In this document: positions 52,094 through 60,288 of the stretch, one piece after another
How the letters are laid out: each line of letters opens with the position of its first letter
Numbering within the stretch: position 1 is the stretch's first letter
Assembly (NCBI GenBank): GCA_021648365.1
Contig: JAKISY010000001.1
Coordinates: forward strand, 62,001 to 126,000
From: Verrucomicrobiales bacterium
Lineage (GTDB): Bacteria; Verrucomicrobiota; Verrucomicrobiia; Verrucomicrobiales; DEV007
DNA: 64,000 bases
Reading direction: 5' to 3'
Notes under the pieces: generated by a model
The model's database searches: none
What the model saw: the letters and a program-made list of their open reading frames with translations, nothing else
Told to the model about the DNA's origin: nothing
Made by a program: the position numbers and the translations under genes

Positions 52094-53176
52094 ATGGATT
52101 TTGAGCCTTTGATCGAGAAAAAAAAGAACCAGTTGGCTGGTCTAGAATCGTCGATGGCGGCGCCAGGGTTTTATGATGATGCAGATAAGGCGACAGCCGT
52201 CACGCGGGAATACAACCGCACGGGGAAATTGCTAAAATTGTGGCAGGAGTTCACTCAAGCAAAAGTTGATTTGCTTGAGAACAAAGAATTGGCTTCTTCG
52301 GATGATCCTGAGATGGCGGAGATGGCGGCGGAGGAAATTCCTGACTTAGAGGAGAAAATTCCACGCTTAGAACAAGAGATCACGATAGCTCTGCTGCCCC
52401 CAGACCCTGCTGAGGAGCGGGATGTGATCGTAGAGATACGAGCTGGCACGGGTGGCGATGAGGCGTCGTTGTTTGCGGGAGATTTGTATCGCATGTATTC
52501 GCGTTTGAGTGAAAAAGGGAATTGGAAAGTGGAGTTGCTCGAGGCGAGTCCGTCTGAGGTGGGGGGATTCAAGGAGGTGGTGTTCAAGGCATCGGGGGAG
52601 GAAGTTTACAATATTTTGAAATACGAAAGCGGAGTGCATCGGGTGCAACGCGTTCCCGATACGGAGACTCAGGGACGGATTCATACTTCGACTGCGACGG
52701 TGGCGATGATGCCTGAGGCTCGCGAGATCGATGTGGTGCTCAAACCAGATGAGCTGCATATCCAGGCGACACGCTCGGGTGGCCCCGGTGGGCAGCATGT
52801 CAATACCACAGACTCTGCGGTGCAGGTGACTCACTTGCCGACAGGTTTGATGGTGAAATGTCAGGACGGTCGTAGTCAGGGCAAGAACAAGGAAAAGGCG
52901 TTGCAGATTTTGCGCGCTAAGTTGTTGGAACGAAAAAAGCGTGAGGAAGAGGAGAAGTATTCTTCTCATCGACGTAATTTGATTGGTTCTGGTGGTCGTG
53001 AGGAAAAAATACGGACTTACAATTTTCCACAAAATAGGTTAACGGATCACCGCATCGGTTACACAGGGTATAACCTCGATCAGGTGATGGAGGGGAATCT
53101 GGAGGAGCTGTTCGACAAACTGCGGGTATCGGAGATGGAAGAGCGTCTGCATGAGTTGGAAGCGGAGCTGACTTGA
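52094..53176 (+). CDS. prfA: Peptide chain release factor 1
   Basis: 360 residues. The GGQ motif is intact (SGGPGGQHVNTTDSAVQVTH). The codon-recognition tripeptide that is usually PAT in RF1 reads PDT (HRVQRVPDTETQGRIHTS). It releases nascent chains at UAA and UAG. prmC, which methylates the GGQ glutamine, follows in the same direction. The ATG has no ribosome site of the usual form in front. Confidence 0.95.
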   Translation: MDFEPLIEKKKNQLAGLESSMAAPGFYDDADKATAVTREYNRTGKLLKLWQEFTQAKVDLLENKELASSDDPEMAEMAAEEIPDLEEKIPRLEQEITIALLPPDPAEERDVIVEIRAGTGGDEASLFAGDLYRMYSRLSEKGNWKVELLEASPSEVGGFKEVVFKASGEEVYNILKYESGVHRVQRVPDTETQGRIHTSTATVAMMPEAREIDVVLKPDELHIQATRSGGPGGQHVNTTDSAVQVTHLPTGLMVKCQDGRSQGKNKEKALQILRAKLLERKKREEEEKYSSHRRNLIGSGGREEKIRTYNFPQNRLTDHRIGYTGYNLDQVMEGNLEELFDKLRVSEMEERLHELEAELT

Positions 53177-53228
53177 TGGCTGAACTGATCACTCGTGAAT
53201 CCTAAATCTTGACTTCTTTCTTCTGAAA

Positions 53229-54098
53229 ATGACGACGATTCTAGATACTTTGCAAAAGGGCGAGGCTTATCTGGAGCGTCACGGAGTGGCGGAGGGGCGT
53301 TTGAACATGCAGCATTTGCTGGCGTTCGCCTTGCAATGCGATCGCATGCAGTTGTATTTGGACTTTGATCGTCCGATGTCGGAGGAGGTGCTGCAAGTCT
53401 TGCGAGATTTGGTGAAACGACGGGCAGAAGGCGTGCCGGTGCAACATCTGGTGGGTAGTGTGGAATTCAGCGATCATGAGTTCAGCTGTGATGAACGTGG
53501 ACTCGTGCCTAGGCCTGAAACGGAAGAACTGCTCGAATTGCTTTTGGCGAAAGATTGGCAAGAGGGGGTGCGTATTCTCGATATGGGAACGGGATCGGGA
53601 GTGATTGGATTAACTTTATCCGCTAAGCTTGGAGAGAGGCTGGGTGCGCAGGTGACTTTGGTGGATTTCTCCGACGACGCCCTTGCGCTAGCTGGCGAGA
53701 ATCGTGAGCGCTTGGGGATCGATGAAAAAAGCGTGAGCCTGTTGCAATCGGATTTGTTTGATGCCGTTAGCGGTGAGTATGATTTGATCGTGGCAAATTT
53801 GCCTTATATCTCTCAAGCAGATATGCAAAAGCTGAGTAGAGAGGTGCAATGCGATCCTTCATTGGCTTTGTTGGGAGGGGTGCAGGGCACCGAATTGATG
53901 GAGCGTTTTTTGCAGCAGTGTCGAACGTATATGAAGCCCGAGGCGATGGTGGCGATGGAGTTTGGCTACCAGCAAGCGAACGTGTTGCGTGATCGAGCGG
54001 TTGAAGCTGGCTTGCAGCAAGTAGAAATAGTGAGTGATGATAGCGGGCATGAACGTTTTCTTTTTGCTCGTGAGGTTGATGAAAAAAGTAGTGTTTAG
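53229..54098 (+). CDS. prmC: Release-factor glutamine methyltransferase
   Basis: 289 residues. The N-terminal helical domain recognises the release factor. The SAM domain has motif I ILDMGTGSGVIGL and the substrate-amide motif VANLPYIS, where NLPY replaces the usual NPPY. VPRPETEELLELLL near residue 95 is a family marker. It methylates the GGQ glutamine of RF1 and RF2. The gene lies between prfA and murA, a common arrangement. Confidence 0.93.
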   Translation: MTTILDTLQKGEAYLERHGVAEGRLNMQHLLAFALQCDRMQLYLDFDRPMSEEVLQVLRDLVKRRAEGVPVQHLVGSVEFSDHEFSCDERGLVPRPETEELLELLLAKDWQEGVRILDMGTGSGVIGLTLSAKLGERLGAQVTLVDFSDDALALAGENRERLGIDEKSVSLLQSDLFDAVSGEYDLIVANLPYISQADMQKLSREVQCDPSLALLGGVQGTELMERFLQQCRTYMKPEAMVAMEFGYQQANVLRDRAVEAGLQQVEIVSDDSGHERFLFAREVDEKSSV

Positions 54099-54110
54099 GA
54101 AAGGACAGAT

Positions 54111-55379
54111 ATGGATAAACTTTTAGTACATGGCGGAGCGCAATTGGAGGGAACGGTGGCGATCAGTGGATCAAAAAATTCATCGTTGCCGATTTTGGCA
54201 GCGACTTTGTTGACCAAAGGCACCTGCGTGATTCGACGAGTGCCAGACGTCAGTGATACCAACTATATGATTCAGATTTTGCAAAATCTGGGTGCAGAGG
54301 TCGAGCGTGCTAGTGGCACGGTGACCGTCAAAGCTGAGAACATTAAACCGGACGCGCCGTATGAATTGGTGCGCAAGATGCGCGCCTCGATCTGTGTGAT
54401 GGGACCTTTGTTGGCGCGTCTGCAAAAGGCTAGTGTTTCGATGCCGGGCGGCTGTGTGATTGGAGATCGCCCAGTGGATTTGCATTTGAAGGGTTTAGAG
54501 GGATTGGGCGCTGATGTTCAAATGGAGGGTGGCGATATGCTGATTCAATGTGAGCAGGGTTTGCAGGGAGCGGAGATCTCTTTGCGTGGTCGCCACGGCT
54601 CGACGGTGTTGGGTACTGATAATCTGATGATGGCAGCGACTTTGGCGGAAGGAACGACGGTGATCGAGGGAGCTGCCTGCGAACCTGAGGTGAAAGATTT
54701 GGCAGATTTTCTCAATAAAATGGGAGCGAAGATTGAGGGTGCTGGCACGCGTCGCATTGTGATCGAAGGCGTTAAAGACTTGCATGGGGTGGAGCATCGG
54801 GTGATTCCAGACAGGATCGAAGCGGGTACGTTTTTGGTGGCAGCTGCGATGGCAGGGGGGGCAAAAGGCGTGACCTTGAAGCGCGTCGATGCCGAGCATT
54901 TGACTGCGGTGATCGATGTCTTGCGTCAGTGTGGTTTTACGCTGGATGTGAAGGAAGATACGATCCATTTGCACAATGGTAAGGAGAGGATCGGCTGCAA
55001 TGTGACCACTGAACCCTACGGAGGATTCCCTACCGATATGCAAGCGCAGTTCTGTGCGATGTTTGCTACCATGAAAGGAATCAGTGTGGTGACCGAGACG
55101 ATTTTCCCGCAACGCTTCATGCATGTGCCAGAGCTGAAACGCATGGGTGCAGATATCGAACTTGAGGGTGCTACGGCGATCATCAAAGGAGTGGAGCGAC
55201 TGAGTGCTGCCCCAGTGATGGCAAGTGACTTGCGTGCATCAGCAGCTTTGGTCTTAGCGGGTTTGACTGCGAAGGGCGTGACCGAGATCAATCGGGTGTA
55301 TCACATTGACCGCGGCTATGAGCATATTGATGAGAAGTTGATTGATCTTGGAGCCAAGATTGACCGCGTGAAGGAGTGA
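54111..55379 (+). CDS. murA: UDP-N-acetylglucosamine 1-carboxyvinyltransferase
   Basis: 422 residues. MurA adds enolpyruvate to UDP-GlcNAc, the first committed step of peptidoglycan synthesis. The PEP-binding Cys is present in MPGGCVIGDRPVDLHL at residue 115, so fosfomycin sensitivity is expected on this point alone. ISGSKNSSLPILAATLL, GTFLVAAAMAGG and DLRASAALVLAGL also match. A ribosome site (AGGAAAGG) precedes the ATG. Its end abuts the end of a convergent gene. Confidence 0.96.
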   Translation: MDKLLVHGGAQLEGTVAISGSKNSSLPILAATLLTKGTCVIRRVPDVSDTNYMIQILQNLGAEVERASGTVTVKAENIKPDAPYELVRKMRASICVMGPLLARLQKASVSMPGGCVIGDRPVDLHLKGLEGLGADVQMEGGDMLIQCEQGLQGAEISLRGRHGSTVLGTDNLMMAATLAEGTTVIEGAACEPEVKDLADFLNKMGAKIEGAGTRRIVIEGVKDLHGVEHRVIPDRIEAGTFLVAAAMAGGAKGVTLKRVDAEHLTAVIDVLRQCGFTLDVKEDTIHLHNGKERIGCNVTTEPYGGFPTDMQAQFCAMFATMKGISVVTETIFPQRFMHVPELKRMGADIELEGATAIIKGVERLSAAPVMASDLRASAALVLAGLTAKGVTEINRVYHIDRGYEHIDEKLIDLGAKIDRVKE

Positions 55380-55380
55380 T

Positions 55381-55947
55381 TTAGTTGCTCCAAGCGTAGA
55401 TAAGGCAGGCGGCGTAGCTGACTAGGAAAAAAATAGCGGCGATGCGAGTGGCTTGTGTTTTTTTGCGGATGAGATAAAGCGAGCCGATCAAAACTAGGGC
55501 TATCTCGGTGAAAAAATGCCAAGACTCTCCCGTGGCGGATTGCTGATAGGAGATACAATCATCCAATTGCCAGTGTTTGAACGGTAACCAATGTTGCCAA
55601 GCTTCTTTGCCATGGAAAGGTAGATCGCAGAGTAGGTGCAAAGCTGCGCTGGCAAAAAAGGCAATCAACCAAGAGTGCTTGATCCACAAAGTAATCAGAA
55701 GTGCGATGAGGATGATGGGCAGGGAGTTTAGTAGGTCAACTGATAACTGCCAAGCGGGGCGATCGTGGGTGAGCGACCAGATCCAAGCTTCGGGTTTGGA
55801 AAGTATGAATTTTTGTATCAGCCAAAAGAGAAAGATCGGTGCTTCGGGCAGAATCGCGCCTAGGGCGATCGGAAGGGTGAGATTTTTATTCCCTTTTCCA
55901 TGATCGAGCATCATCAGGCTGATGATGCCATGTGCGGGAGTATTCAC
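55381..55947 (-). CDS. Membrane protein, YdjM/DUF457-like
   Basis: 188 residues. It starts MNTPAHGIISLMML and has about four membrane helices (LPIALGAILPEAPIFLFWLI; LPIILIALLITLWI; WLIAFFASAALHLLCDLPF; ALVLIGSLYLIRKK). The ALHLLCDLPFHGKEAWQHWLPF segment resembles membrane-bound hydrolase-like proteins with conserved His and Asp. No activity has been shown for this group. It is convergent with murA, with 1 bp between stop codons. Confidence 0.55.
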   Translation of the reverse strand: MNTPAHGIISLMMLDHGKGNKNLTLPIALGAILPEAPIFLFWLIQKFILSKPEAWIWSLTHDRPAWQLSVDLLNSLPIILIALLITLWIKHSWLIAFFASAALHLLCDLPFHGKEAWQHWLPFKHWQLDDCISYQQSATGESWHFFTEIALVLIGSLYLIRKKTQATRIAAIFFLVSYAACLIYAWSN

Positions 55948-56077
55948 AGGTTATAGGCTCGTTGTTGATCGCATCTTGCTCACTAATGATGGAGGCTAGA
56001 ACAGTAAATGTAATAGGTCAATATTCTAGCAGTTAGATTTATTTGTAATTTTCATAAAAATAAAGTAAGTTGGAAGC

Positions 56078-56743
56078 ATGAAGCAGCTAATGAAGAGACG
56101 CGAGAGGATGGGCTGGATGAGCCTGATCGGGCTTGTTTGTTTGAGTTCGGGTTGGGTGTATGGACAAAAACAGACAGGTGGAGGTGTGGGGGTGATGGCA
56201 GCGAGTGGTGCCGTGTCTCAGGCTGTGGTTTCAGCACCTCAAGGGCCGAATTTTTCGCAAATGTCTAGGGTGGATGAATTAAGGTGGAGGTGCCATCAGT
56301 TAGCTGCGAAAAAATTAGACTATCGTTTTGGGGGAGCGAATCCAGATAAGGGTGGGCTGGATTGCTCGGCTACGGTGCAGCATATTTTGAAAGAGATGGG
56401 GGTCAATGATGTGCCGAGGACATCTTTCACTCAATACCAGTGGCTGGCACAAAAAGGTGGGCTTAAAAAAATACGCTTCTGGAGTTCACCCAAAAAGGCT
56501 TATGCAAAAATGAAACCTGGAGATTTGGTTTTTTGGGGAAAGACTTATCGTTCAGGAAACAAGGTGACGCATGTGATGATCTACCTTGGTCAGAATCCTA
56601 AGACGGGGCGTCAATACATGTTTGGCGCTCGTGGATCTAAGTCGAAAGGGCATCACGGTGCTGGGGTGGATGTGTTTGAAATGAATCCGAATAGCAAAAG
56701 TAAGTTGGTTGCTTATGGTCCGATTCCTGGGATTCGGGAGTGA
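56078..56743 (+). CDS. NlpC/P60-family (C40) cell-wall peptidase
   Basis: 221 residues with a signal segment (MSLIGLVCLSSGWVYG). The catalytic Cys is in GLDCSATVQHIL (C96) and the His in KVTHVMIYLG (H165). The family pattern of a conserved MKPGDLVFW before the His is clear. C40 peptidases cleave gamma-D-Glu-diaminopimelate bonds in murein. It is a stand-alone secreted enzyme with no binding domain visible. Confidence 0.85.
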   Translation: MKQLMKRRERMGWMSLIGLVCLSSGWVYGQKQTGGGVGVMAASGAVSQAVVSAPQGPNFSQMSRVDELRWRCHQLAAKKLDYRFGGANPDKGGLDCSATVQHILKEMGVNDVPRTSFTQYQWLAQKGGLKKIRFWSSPKKAYAKMKPGDLVFWGKTYRSGNKVTHVMIYLGQNPKTGRQYMFGARGSKSKGHHGAGVDVFEMNPNSKSKLVAYGPIPGIRE

Positions 56744-56840
56744 TCTAGGCTGTAGGGATTTAGGTTAATTCGTTGTCAGCGAAGCGGTGATCGCTGTCGT
56801 AATCGATCCCTCAAATCAGATGGTTATACTCGGCTACGCA

Positions 56841-56886
56841 GGCAAGGTGGAACTTGCCCCTCCAACGGATGGTGAATGGAGGGGCA
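56841..56886. terminator. Compound hairpin between convergent genes
   Basis: Two overlapping inverted repeats: GGCAAG...CTTGCC (56841-56858) and TGCCCCTCCA...TGGAGGGGCA (56855-56886). They lie between a plus-strand gene ending at 56743 and minus-strand htpG ending at 56921. T-tracts are weak, so a REP-type element is an alternative. Confidence 0.5.
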
Positions 56887-56920
56887 CGTTATTGTGCGCT
56901 TTCGAAAAGATGGCTGGTGG

Positions 56921-58786
56921 TTATTTCTTCTCTGCTAGGGCGGATTTCATCAGGTCGAAGCTGCGATTGATCAGCGAGGTGCGGTCGTCGAGTTGGCCTG
57001 ATGCGAGCAGGGAGGTGTCTAAGATCTGTGCGGCGACGAGTTTGGCGAGCTCTGGGTTGTTTTCCTGCGCGCTGGCGAGCTGATGGATCAGTTCGTGACG
57101 CGGGTTGATCTGCAGGTTCACTTTGACGGGCGGAGCTGCTTCGTCGGGGTTGAGGGCTTGCATCATGCGTCGCATTTGCGCGCTCATTTGATCACCGGGA
57201 TCAAAGGTGGCGGCGGGGCTGTCGATCAGGCGGTCGCTGGCTTCGACTTTCTCCACTTGTTCACCGAGTTCTTCGTTAATGAAGGTGCAGAGTTTTTCCA
57301 AGGTTTGATCGTCGAGGCGTTCGCCTTTTTCTTCGAGCGTGCTGTCGTCGAGTTCGATGTCGGCGCGATCGGCGGAGATCAGTTCTTTTTCTTTGTATTT
57401 GGCTAGGCGACTGACCACGTAGTCGTCGATGGGCTCGAGGAAGTAGATGACTTCGATGCCTCGAGATTTGAAGGCTTCGAGGTAGGGGCCTGCTTCGATC
57501 GCTTTGCGGTCATCGGCGATGAGGTAGTAGATTTGTTTTTGATCTTCTTTGGCTCGGTCTAGGTATTGAGCAAAAGAGGTCAGCTCGCCAGTTTCGGTCA
57601 TGGATGACTGAAAGCGTAATAGGTCGGCAAGTGCTTCTTGGTGGTCGGGGTCGGAGGCGACGCCTTCTTTGAGGAAGCGGTTGAATTTTTTGTAGAACTC
57701 GAGGTATTTATCGGGTTCTGATTTGGCTTGTTTGCTAAGAAATTTCAAGAAACGCCGTGTGACTACGCGGTTGAGCTTTTGGATCAATGCACTGTCTTGC
57801 ATGGATTCGCGGGAGAGGCTCAGTGGTAGGTCACTGCTGTCGATCACGCCTTTCAAGAAGCGCAACCAGTCGGGTAGCAGTCCTTTGGGTTTGTCGTCGA
57901 TCAGGATGTTTTTGCAATAGAGAGAGACGCCGGGTTCCATTTGTCCCATGCCCCAGAGTTCTTGATTCTCGGATGGGGTGAAGAGTAGGGCGTTGATCTC
58001 GATCGGTGCGTCGGCACTGAAGTGCATGCGGTAGCGAGGTTCGTCAAAGGCACCTGCGGTGAAGTGATAAAACTCGGTGTATTCTTCGTCGCTGATCTCG
58101 GATTTGCTTTTGCGCCACAGGGCTTCGACCTTGTTGATGCGCTCGCCTTCGAGTTGGATGGGGAAGGGGACGAAGTTGGAATAGGTTTCCAGAACTTTCT
58201 GTACGGTGGCTTTTTTGCTAAAGTCTTTTTGGTCTTCGCGCAGGTGGATGACGATGCGGCAGCCGCGTGCTTGATCTTCGACGTCTTCGATGGTGTAGCC
58301 GGTTTTGCCGTCACTTTTCCAACAGAGGGATTCGCCGTCTTTTTGCCAAGAGTGGGTGTAAACCTCGACTTCGTCGGAGACCATGAAAGAGCTGTAAAAA
58401 CCGACGCCAAATTGTCCGATCAGGCTGGATTCTTTTTGCCCACTTTCGGATAGGGATTGGAGGAATTTTTTGGAGCCTGAGTGGGCTATGGTGCCGAGGT
58501 TTTCTACCAGCTCTTCGCGGGTCATTCCCAATCCGTTATCGGTGATGGTGATGGTGCCAGCTTCTTCGTCGAGGGCGATTTTGATCTCGAGTTCTTGATC
58601 GGCTTCGAAGATGTCGTTTTCTTTCAGTTTCAAGACCTGCAGTTTTTCGAGGGCGTCGGCTGCGTTGGACACCAGTTCACGAATGAAAATTTCCTTATCC
58701 GTGTAGATGGAGTGGATCACGATGTCCAGCAACTGCTGCACTTCGGCTTGGAAAGTCTGTTTTGATGAATTTGCCTTATCTGTCAT
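56921..58786 (-). CDS. htpG: Hsp90 chaperone HtpG
   Basis: 621 residues from the ATG at 58786; the longer frame to 58909 has no family counterpart. The N-terminal ATPase domain is complete: QTFQAEVQQLLDIVIHSIYTDKE, the DNGLGMTREEL motif, GTIAHSGSKKFLQ and GQFGVGFYSSFMV. The middle domain includes LPLSLSRESMQ. The C-terminal dimerisation domain ends in PRHELIHQLA. It is divergent from hemH with a 126-bp shared upstream region. Confidence 0.95.
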   Translation of the reverse strand: MTDKANSSKQTFQAEVQQLLDIVIHSIYTDKEIFIRELVSNAADALEKLQVLKLKENDIFEADQELEIKIALDEEAGTITITDNGLGMTREELVENLGTIAHSGSKKFLQSLSESGQKESSLIGQFGVGFYSSFMVSDEVEVYTHSWQKDGESLCWKSDGKTGYTIEDVEDQARGCRIVIHLREDQKDFSKKATVQKVLETYSNFVPFPIQLEGERINKVEALWRKSKSEISDEEYTEFYHFTAGAFDEPRYRMHFSADAPIEINALLFTPSENQELWGMGQMEPGVSLYCKNILIDDKPKGLLPDWLRFLKGVIDSSDLPLSLSRESMQDSALIQKLNRVVTRRFLKFLSKQAKSEPDKYLEFYKKFNRFLKEGVASDPDHQEALADLLRFQSSMTETGELTSFAQYLDRAKEDQKQIYYLIADDRKAIEAGPYLEAFKSRGIEVIYFLEPIDDYVVSRLAKYKEKELISADRADIELDDSTLEEKGERLDDQTLEKLCTFINEELGEQVEKVEASDRLIDSPAATFDPGDQMSAQMRRMMQALNPDEAAPPVKVNLQINPRHELIHQLASAQENNPELAKLVAAQILDTSLLASGQLDDRTSLINRSFDLMKSALAEKK

Positions 58787-58912
58787 GGTTTGGTAGATAG
58801 CGGGGCAAGGGCGTTTGTCAAGTGGTGCTTGATGGGAAGGATGAAGGTTTGAAGAAAAAGTAGCGGAAAATGTGAGGGTTCCAGTGTAGGAGTTCTTTTT
58901 GAGAATCAAATC

Positions 58913-59938
58913 ATGTCAAAGCAGGGTATATTGTTAGTCAATCTAGGGTCGCCGGATTCCACGGATGTGGGAGATGTTCGGCGGTATTTACGTCAATTTT
59001 TGATGGATGGCAAGGTGCTGGATGCGCCTTATCCGATTCGCTTTTGCGTGGTGCATTTTGCTATTTTGCCGTCGCGTCCGAAGGAGTCGGCTGAGGCGTA
59101 TAAAAAAATATGGCAGCCTGAGGGTTCGCCTTTGGTGATATCGAGCCGCGCTATTCGCGATGAGATGGAAAAACGTTTTCCAGATGCGGTGGTGGAGTTG
59201 GCGATGCGTTACCAGAATCCCTCGATTGAGAGTGCTATTGGCAAGCTCAAGGAACAGGGGGTGACTGACCTAGCGGTGGTGCCTTTGTTCCCTCATTATG
59301 CGATGTCGAGTTATGAGAGCGCGGTGGAGCGGGTGAAGGTGGTGGCGAAAAAAATGGCGCCGCAAATGGCTTTGGAGGTGGTGCCTCCTTATTATGATGA
59401 TGAGGATTACATCGAGGCTTTGGTGGACTGTTCTGCTGATTTATTGAGTCAGGGTTATGATCATTTGTTGTTCAGTTTTCACGGTATCCCTGAGCGTCAT
59501 TTGCACAAATCGGATCCTGATGGCGGGCATCTTGAAATTCCTGAGGGCTATTGTTGCGATGAAGGAGATGCTTCTTTTTCGATGTGTTACCGTGCCCAGT
59601 GTTTTAAGACGATGGATGCTTTTGTGAAAAAGGCGGGGATTCCGAAGGATAAATACTCGCACTCTTTCCAATCTCGTTTGGGGCGTGAGCCTTGGCTAAA
59701 ACCTTACACTGATCATGTGATCGACGAGATGCCAGGTAAAGGGATCAAAAAATTGTTGGTGATTTGCCCGGTGTTTATTTCGGATTGTCTGGAAACGATC
59801 GAGGAAATTGGGATGCGTGGTAAGGAGGATTTCATCAAAGCTGGAGGCGATTCGCTCGATTTGATTCCTTGTCTGAATGAGCACCCGCGTTGGCTGGATG
59901 CCTTGCAGACGATCACTCAGCGGCATCTGAAGCAGTGA
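58913..59938 (+). CDS. hemH: Ferrochelatase
   Basis: 341 residues. The N-terminal ILLVNLGSPDS motif, the iron-site His in FSFHGIPERHL, and the C-terminal CPVFISDCLETIEEIG segment with its Glu are present. An insert after the His carries several cysteines (GYCCDEG, SMCYRAQC), the pattern known from bacterial ferrochelatases with an internal [2Fe-2S] cluster. It inserts iron into protoporphyrin IX, the last step after hemG. It overlaps the cupin gene by TGATG. Confidence 0.94.
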   Translation: MSKQGILLVNLGSPDSTDVGDVRRYLRQFLMDGKVLDAPYPIRFCVVHFAILPSRPKESAEAYKKIWQPEGSPLVISSRAIRDEMEKRFPDAVVELAMRYQNPSIESAIGKLKEQGVTDLAVVPLFPHYAMSSYESAVERVKVVAKKMAPQMALEVVPPYYDDEDYIEALVDCSADLLSQGYDHLLFSFHGIPERHLHKSDPDGGHLEIPEGYCCDEGDASFSMCYRAQCFKTMDAFVKKAGIPKDKYSHSFQSRLGREPWLKPYTDHVIDEMPGKGIKKLLVICPVFISDCLETIEEIGMRGKEDFIKAGGDSLDLIPCLNEHPRWLDALQTITQRHLKQ

Positions 59939-60288
59939 TGCAGAATTTTTTCGCGAACTTGCCTGATGTGAAAGGTGCAGAGGTGGTGGAGCCGCTCACG
60001 AACTTTGTGGATCACGGAAAACCCACTGTGCGCTTGCAGCGGATCGTCTCGGGCGGTCACGCTTCGCCAGTGGGCTTTTGGTATGAACAGGACGAGGATG
60101 AGTGGGTGATGTTGTTGCGCGGTGAGGCGTGTTTGCTGTTGGCTAAAGGCGAGGCAGAGGAGGAGCAGACCGTTGAAATGCATGCTGGGGATTATCTTGA
60201 ACTGCCTGCTGGGCTACGTCACCGAGTGGAGTGTGTGTCGGGGGATGCCATCTGGCTCGCTTTACACGGAGCCATTGAGCAGGTGTGA
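59938..60288 (+). CDS. Cupin-domain protein
   Basis: 116 residues from the ATG at 59938, which overlaps the hemH stop. The cupin motif runs over ASPVGFWYEQDEDEWVMLLRGEACLL, and the later LELPAGLRHRVE provides the second His. Cupins of this size bind a metal or a small ligand. No specific reaction is readable. Translational coupling to hemH suggests a shared regulon only. Confidence 0.8.
   Translation: MQNFFANLPDVKGAEVVEPLTNFVDHGKPTVRLQRIVSGGHASPVGFWYEQDEDEWVMLLRGEACLLLAKGEAEEEQTVEMHAGDYLELPAGLRHRVECVSGDAIWLALHGAIEQV

Noticed and set aside
52367..53032. 221-codon minus-strand frame inside prfA
   Set aside because: It is antisense to RF1, including the GGQ region, and has no family features.
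54495..55124. 209-codon minus-strand frame inside murA
   Set aside because: It lies opposite strongly conserved murA sequence including the active site; the product is His/Arg/Ser-rich noise.
56787..57083. 98-codon plus-strand frame across the htpG 3' end
   Set aside because: The first part covers the hairpin region and the rest is antisense to htpG; there is no ribosome site. It is explained by the intergenic hairpins and shadow coding.
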